The notes under the pieces: model-generated | The model's database searches: none | What the model saw: only the letters and a program-made list of their open reading frames with translations | What the model was told of the DNA's origin: nothing | Program-made: the position numbers and the translations under genes | In this document: one piece after another, positions 7,005 to 10,647 of the stretch | Position numbering within the stretch: the stretch's first letter is position 1 | Layout: each line of letters opens with the position of its first letter | From: an uncultured Bacilli bacterium | Lineage (GTDB): Bacteria; Bacillota_I; Bacilli_A; ML615J-28; CAG-698 | Direction: 5' to 3' | Assembly (NCBI GenBank): GCA_947627395.1 | Contig: CANQVW010000162.1 | Span: 1 to 10,647 of the forward strand | Length of the DNA: 10,647 nucleotides

Positions 7005-7838
7005 TTATTTTATTAAATTATGTACTCTATTTCTTTTGTCTTTAAATCTATGATCCATATATCCAGATATACAAAACCTAACCATACTCATTGACCACCA
7101 TGATTCTATATTAATTCTATCGAGTAATAAATGATTAGTTGTAGAAATAATGGGAGAAGATAATGTTGTCATAGAATACTTATATCCTGCTTGTTTAATT
7201 ACATCACTTGCTTCTTGTGTATATGTGTTTTCTTCTCCGCCACACCAACAAAATATTTTGATCTCTTGCTTTACAATTTTTTCAAGTTCTTGTTTAGCTT
7301 CTATAATCTCATGATGTAATATTTCATTAGTGTCATTTATATTCATTCTATGATGTGTATATGTATGACATCCAATTACATGTTTTTTATTTATTAATTC
7401 TAATATTTGGTCCTGAGTCATATAATTGGATATTATATTATAATCTTTATTTTTATATCTTTTTTTTCCAATAAGTCCAGTAGATACAAAGTAATACCCG
7501 GTTGCATTATATTTCTTTAATATCGGATAAGCTACTTGATAATTATCTAAAAATCCATCATCAAAAGTAAACATAATACCTGGTTTATCTTTAAATTGAT
7601 ATTTTCCATCTAGAAATAATTCTAATTTATTCATATCACAATTTTCAAAGTTTTTTAAAAGCCATTGAACTTGTTTTTCAAAATTTTCTTTAGAAGATAT
7701 AGGAGTCATATGATAATTAATAATACGTATATAATTATTGTTATATTGTTTATTTAGTTTTTTTTGCTTATATGAATTAATTCCAAATAAATCATATACT
7801 TTTGCTAATGTTTTTTTTATTGTAAAACTCAATGACAT
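7005..7838 (-). CDS. Polysaccharide deacetylase (NodB domain)
   Basis: A 277-residue carbohydrate esterase family 4-type protein expected to remove N- or O-acetyl groups from a glycan. NodB motif 1 is TFDDG at 91-95; motif 2 is HTYTH at 158-162, giving the Asp and two His of the metal site. Motif 3, normally an Arg/Pro-rich FRPPyG-type segment, is replaced by FCWCGGEE at 197-204, and the late LxH motif is not obvious, so specificity may differ from classic chitin or peptidoglycan deacetylases. There is no signal peptide or membrane helix, so it probably acts in the cytoplasm on lipid-linked or nucleotide-linked sugars, as seen for some capsule-locus members. The ATG has a strong GGGGGAG 9 bases upstream. 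That ribosome site sits directly against the vestigial epimerase tail at 7854-7907, suggesting this gene once followed an epimerase gene. Confidence 0.88.
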   Translation of the reverse strand: MSLSFTIKKTLAKVYDLFGINSYKQKKLNKQYNNNYIRIINYHMTPISSKENFEKQVQWLLKNFENCDMNKLELFLDGKYQFKDKPGIMFTFDDGFLDNYQVAYPILKKYNATGYYFVSTGLIGKKRYKNKDYNIISNYMTQDQILELINKKHVIGCHTYTHHRMNINDTNEILHHEIIEAKQELEKIVKQEIKIFCWCGGEENTYTQEASDVIKQAGYKYSMTTLSSPIISTTNHLLLDRINIESWWSMSMVRFCISGYMDHRFKDKRNRVHNLIK

Positions 7839-7853
7839 TTTTATTTTCTCCCC

Positions 7854-7907
7854 CTATAAACTTTCTTTTAATATAGTAACGGTATGTTTTTTTACTGGTT
7901 TAACTAC
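7854..7907 (-). pseudogene. Vestigial 3' end of an epimerase gene
   Basis: Read on the minus strand, these bases encode VVKPVKKHTVTILKESL and a TAG. The intact epimerase at 9848 ends KHTVSILKESL and a TAA. Only the last ~17 codons remain, with no start and an in-frame TAG just upstream at 7908-7910, so this is a gene scar, not a gene. It lies 16 bases before the deacetylase start. Confidence 0.8.
7857..7889. repeat. Direct repeat, left copy (epimerase 3' end)
   Basis: These 33 bases match 9851-9883 at 31 positions, in the same orientation. The differences are single bases at 7866 and 7876. One encodes a silent Lys change (AAA/AAG) and the other Thr for Ser. Similarity stops sharply at the left (stop codons TAG versus TAA) and on the right after GGTATGTTT. 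Confidence 0.85.
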
Positions 7908-8018
7908 CTATTACATAATATTTAAAATTAATTTTTTTATTTATTAATTCATTTTAATCCCTATATCTAAAAGCTGAATACATCAAAAGACATGAACTTA
8001 TTATTGGTTTTAGATTAC

Positions 8019-8696
8019 TTATAAATCTTCTAACAATCTCTTTAATTCCTCTACACTATCACACATAGAAATACAATTCATATTTTTTATATCTTCTTTA
8101 TTCTTAAATCCAAATCCATAGGTAACTCCTATAAATGATATATCAGCTTTCATTGCACCTATAGCATCATATATACTATCCCCTATTAATATTGTTTCAT
8201 CTTTATTTATATAAAGTGTATTGATAGCATCATATATTAAATCTTCTTTACTTTGTTTTTTATTAATATTTGTTCCTTTCACTACATCAAAATAGGAATC
8301 TATTTTAAACTCTTCTAATATTTTATTAGCTGTTGTTTCTGCTTTTAATGTTGCTACACCTATTAATTTATTATTTTCTTTTAACTTCTTTAATAGTTCA
8401 GTAATACCAGGATATATCTTTACTTCTTTATATCCTTTTAATAATGCATATTCTTTATGATATTTTACAGCATTACTTAATTTAGCTTCTTCAAGAGAAA
8501 ATACTCTTTTATAAGATTCTTCCATAGGTGGTCCTATAAAGGTATATTTTTCTTCTAAGGATATTTCTTTTAAATTTAATTTACTAGTTACATACTCAAT
8601 ACTATTTAATATACCTGGTGATGTATCTGCTAGTGTTCCATCAAAATCAAAAAGAATTAGTTTATAATTTGTATTTTGTCGGTGTAATAAATTCAT
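8019..8696 (-). CDS. HAD-superfamily phosphatase (PpaX/phosphoglycolate phosphatase-like)
   Basis: A 225-residue HAD hydrolase with a helical cap between motifs I and II. Motif I is DFDGTLADT with nucleophile D17 and acid/base D19; motif II is VATLK with T116; motif III is K150 in QSKEDLIYDAI; motif IV is GDSIYD with D173 and D177. It should hydrolyse a small phosphate ester in the cytoplasm, such as a sugar phosphate or phosphoglycolate-like by-product. The cap begins IGPPMEESYKRVF, common in PpaX/Gph relatives. The gene starts inside the 3' end of the preceding truncated aldolase gene (35-base overlap), and its ATG has AAAGGA 8 bases upstream, so coupled translation is likely. In this locus it could dephosphorylate a pathway intermediate, but its partner step cannot be deduced. 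Confidence 0.9.
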   Translation of the reverse strand: MNLLHRQNTNYKLILFDFDGTLADTSPGILNSIEYVTSKLNLKEISLEEKYTFIGPPMEESYKRVFSLEEAKLSNAVKYHKEYALLKGYKEVKIYPGITELLKKLKENNKLIGVATLKAETTANKILEEFKIDSYFDVVKGTNINKKQSKEDLIYDAINTLYINKDETILIGDSIYDAIGAMKADISFIGVTYGFGFKNKEDIKNMNCISMCDSVEELKRLLEDL

Positions 8697-9807
8697 ATTC
8701 TATTCCTTTTAATGATGAAATTAATTGTTTTGAAATTTCATCATTTTTCTTTTTGACTGTTTCAAAATCTAATTCGTTTTTATAACTTGAAATAAAATAA
8801 TTAAGAGAAGGATTAATATCAAAGCCATCAAATCCAGCAAGAAATATCTTCTTTACTCCTATTTTTTTAAAAAGTCTAATTAACATAGCAAGAGCATTAT
8901 CTGAACTAGCACCTTCTCCTAACAAACTTGCATAATCTAATATCAATGGTGAATGAAAATCTTTTGAATTTAGATTAGATGTAATAAGATGGATAATATT
9001 TTTATTGTGTTTTTTGTTTAAGTTAACTCTTTTTTCATTACTGAAAAAAACAGCATTTAAAGGAAACATATCATTTATAAAATGAATAGATACAATAAAG
9101 AATTTATGTTGTTCAATTTCTTGTTTAATTTTTTCTTTATAAACTTCAATACTATTTCCAGGACCTAAGATTAATATGTTTTTTTCTTGAATTAACTTTT
9201 GTAATTGTTTAATAGTATTGCTATCATCTATAGTACATTTTTGCATATTGAAATATAATGTTTCAATTAATTGTTCATTATATTCAGCTCTATCCTCAAT
9301 ACGAATTAGACTTAAAATTTTTTCAATTCTTTCGATACTTAAGGTTTCTTTTTTTATTAAGTAAGATGCATAATTTGGATGACACTTAACACTCGCTGAA
9401 ATAAAATAAGGAAGTGCATATCCCCATTTTTGTTGTGAATATATAGGTAATAAATATTTGTCAGTTATATCAAGTAATGGGATAATAGAATATCTTTGTT
9501 CTATATAATTATTAATATAATCAGCAAATAACTCTGTAGCTAAATTTCCAACTCCTCTTCCCATTCCATAAACAGAAGAATCAATAATTAATTTTCTTTT
9601 ACGATTTAGCTGTGTCATTTCTTGCGCATTAGAAAATGATAATTGTAAATTATTATGTGAATGAAAACCAATAATAATATTTTCATCCAAATTATTGTCA
9701 ATCAAATAATAAAATCTTTTCATATCGTTAGGATACAATATTCCAAGAGTATCCACCAAATAAAAGGCAAATGGTTTTATCTCATTCACTTCTTTAATTA
9801 ATTTCAT
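8662..9807 (-). CDS. 5'-truncated DRE-TIM aldolase with C-terminal Rossmann-like domain
   Basis: The 381-residue reading starts directly in the middle of an aldolase barrel. Its residues 5-190 align with residues ~147-325 of the intact aldolase at 4831-5847: VDTLGILY against VDTWGAL, GFHSHNN (HSH 49-51) against GYHGHNN, GMGRGVGN against GMGRGAGN, and WGYALPYFISASVKCHPNYASYL near the end. The first ~146 residues, including the catalytic RDGG motif, are missing. In-frame stops lie just upstream, there is no ribosome site before the ATG, and the upstream epimerase gene ends 40 bases away. Residues ~200-381 are an extra domain absent from the intact paralogue, with ILILGPGNS, VFFSNEKR and SSDNALAM...KIFLAGFDGF, resembling DUF115-like or GT42-like nucleotide-binding folds. 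Aldolase activity should be lost; the C-terminal domain could survive only if translation initiates weakly. It is probably a pseudogene, though its 3' reading frame is undamaged. Confidence 0.75.
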   Translation of the reverse strand: MKLIKEVNEIKPFAFYLVDTLGILYPNDMKRFYYLIDNNLDENIIIGFHSHNNLQLSFSNAQEMTQLNRKRKLIIDSSVYGMGRGVGNLATELFADYINNYIEQRYSIIPLLDITDKYLLPIYSQQKWGYALPYFISASVKCHPNYASYLIKKETLSIERIEKILSLIRIEDRAEYNEQLIETLYFNMQKCTIDDSNTIKQLQKLIQEKNILILGPGNSIEVYKEKIKQEIEQHKFFIVSIHFINDMFPLNAVFFSNEKRVNLNKKHNKNIIHLITSNLNSKDFHSPLILDYASLLGEGASSDNALAMLIRLFKKIGVKKIFLAGFDGFDINPSLNYFISSYKNELDFETVKKKNDEISKQLISSLKGIEYEFITPTKYKL

Positions 9808-9847
9808 TAATTATTATTAATTAAAAAAAAGAAATATTAAATGAGTA

Positions 9848-10647
9848 TTATAAACTTTCCTTTAATATACTAACGGTATGTTTAAATCCTTTTCTTGCAT
9901 TAAAACAACCAGTCCAATGTAATTCTTTTAAATGAGTATTTTCAAGAGATGAATTACTCATTGGATTAAAACTTTTCTTTTCGTTTTCACTTGCAACTTC
10001 ATATATTAATTTAACTTTAGAAACATTAGATAATATTTCTGCCATTTCTTTTATTGTTATAATAGATTCTGGATTAGAAATATTATAGGCATAATTGTTT
10101 TTTCCTGAAATTAATACTTTTAGGATAGCTGAGGCACAATCAAGACAATAACAATAACTTCTTAATTGCTTCCCATCACTTTTCATTACAATATTTTCTC
10201 CTCTAGCTGCACTATATGCCCACATAGATGATACTCTTGTATCATTTGGTGATGCTGTTGGTCCATAGATGTGTCCTGGTCTTACTATGACACTTTCAAT
10301 ATGATATTCATAAGAATAACTAATACATAGTGTTTCTGTTGCTCTTTTACCTATTGAATATGAATTTCTTGGATTTAATAAATCTATATAACCATATTCA
10401 TTTTCTTTATAGGGTTCATTATCTTTTTTCATACCATATACTTCACTACTTGAAATATATAAAAGTCTTTTTACTTTATACTCTTTTGCATAATTTAATA
10501 ATTCTAACATACCTAAAAAGTTACTGTTCATCGTTTCAACAGGTTCCCTCATAATCATATCTGGTGTAGCATTACTTGCTCCATGAATTATATAATCACA
10601 GGGAATAGTTAATTGATTGTGATGAGTAGATGCATCGTATTTTATAA
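9848..10647 (-). CDS. NAD-dependent sugar-nucleotide epimerase/dehydratase (5' end beyond window)
   Basis: The frame is open to the right edge, so the visible 265 residues are the C-terminal part of a protein of likely 330-350 residues; the ATG at 10558 is internal. The N-terminal GxxGxxG dinucleotide site lies outside. Visible short-chain dehydrogenase marks are DYIIHGASNATP (the core strand after the Rossmann half), YISSSEVYG (catalytic Ser strand), the YxxxK pair in NSYSIGKRATE, GHIYGP, and the C-terminal NISNPESIITIKEMAEIL substrate-binding part. It should epimerise, dehydrate or decarboxylate an NDP-sugar in the cytoplasm. It resembles UDP-glucuronate decarboxylase and dTDP-glucose dehydratase relatives, but the substrate cannot be set. 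It is the most upstream gene seen; the operon promoter must lie beyond the window. Its last ~13 codons are duplicated as a relic at 7854-7907. Confidence 0.9.
   Translation of the reverse strand, partial: IKYDASTHHNQLTIPCDYIIHGASNATPDMIMREPVETMNSNFLGMLELLNYAKEYKVKRLLYISSSEVYGMKKDNEPYKENEYGYIDLLNPRNSYSIGKRATETLCISYSYEYHIESVIVRPGHIYGPTASPNDTRVSSMWAYSAARGENIVMKSDGKQLRSYCYCLDCASAILKVLISGKNNYAYNISNPESIITIKEMAEILSNVSKVKLIYEVASENEKKSFNPMSNSSLENTHLKELHWTGCFNARKGFKHTVSILKESL
9851..9883. repeat. Direct repeat, right copy (inside intact epimerase gene)
   Basis: This is the 3' coding end of the intact epimerase gene and matches 7857-7889 at 31 of 33 bases in the same orientation. The copies are 1,994 bases apart and bracket exactly the truncated aldolase and HAD genes. 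Confidence 0.85.

Noticed and set aside
1..10647. CRISPR arrays, tRNA or rRNA genes, riboswitches
   Set aside because: No regularly spaced repeats, no tRNA-like cloverleaf with GTTCRA-type arm, and no conserved RNA motif were seen on either strand.

Overview
The window is very AT-rich, with Shine-Dalgarno-type ribosome sites (AGGA/GGAGG-like). TGA is a stop and TGG encodes Trp, so the standard bacterial code applies. Together with the protein styles and an IS66-type remnant this suggests a low-G+C Bacillota, for example a gut Erysipelotrichia/Coprobacillaceae-like or Clostridia-like bacterium. The organism assignment is inference; no marker gene is present.

Layout. Positions 1-680 are the non-operon flank: the 3' end of an unidentified + strand gene (to 77), a strong hairpin terminator (99-145), a decayed IS66-type insertion sequence (about 319-622), and an AT-rich hairpin (629-672) that probably ends the leftward operon. 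Everything from 681 to the right edge lies on the minus strand and reads right to left as one surface-glycan (capsule, teichoic acid-like or O-antigen-like) locus. In transcription order it holds: an NAD-dependent sugar-nucleotide epimerase/dehydratase (5' end off the window); a DRE-TIM aldolase gene missing its first ~146 codons but keeping a C-terminal Rossmann-like domain; a HAD phosphatase; a gap with vestigial gene tails; a NodB-type polysaccharide deacetylase; a LicD-family phosphotransferase; a gap with a possible relic; then a compact module of four intact genes: DRE-TIM aldolase, ThDP-dependent acetolactate synthase-like enzyme, cytidylyltransferase fused to a Gfo/Idh/MocA-type domain, and iron-type alcohol dehydrogenase.

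How the genes may work together. The first three genes of the four-gene module are tightly packed (14-nt overlap, then a 10-nt gap). Their chemistry fits a route in which an aldolase joins pyruvate to an aldehyde, the ThDP enzyme decarboxylates the 2-oxo acid (or makes an acyloin), the Fe-ADH reduces the resulting carbonyl, and the TagD-like domain makes a CDP-activated alcohol. LicD enzymes transfer phospho-alcohols from CDP donors, so the upstream LicD is a natural acceptor of that product. The shape resembles phosphonate-alcohol pathways (decarboxylase, Fe-ADH, cytidylyltransferase), but no PEP mutase is seen and the first step would be a DRE-TIM aldolase. The substrate is unknown and the route is a hypothesis.

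The locus shows clear scars of modular exchange: a copy of the 3' end of the epimerase gene (7857-7889, 31 of 33 bases identical to 9851-9883) sits just upstream of the deacetylase. The two copies bracket the truncated aldolase and the HAD gene.
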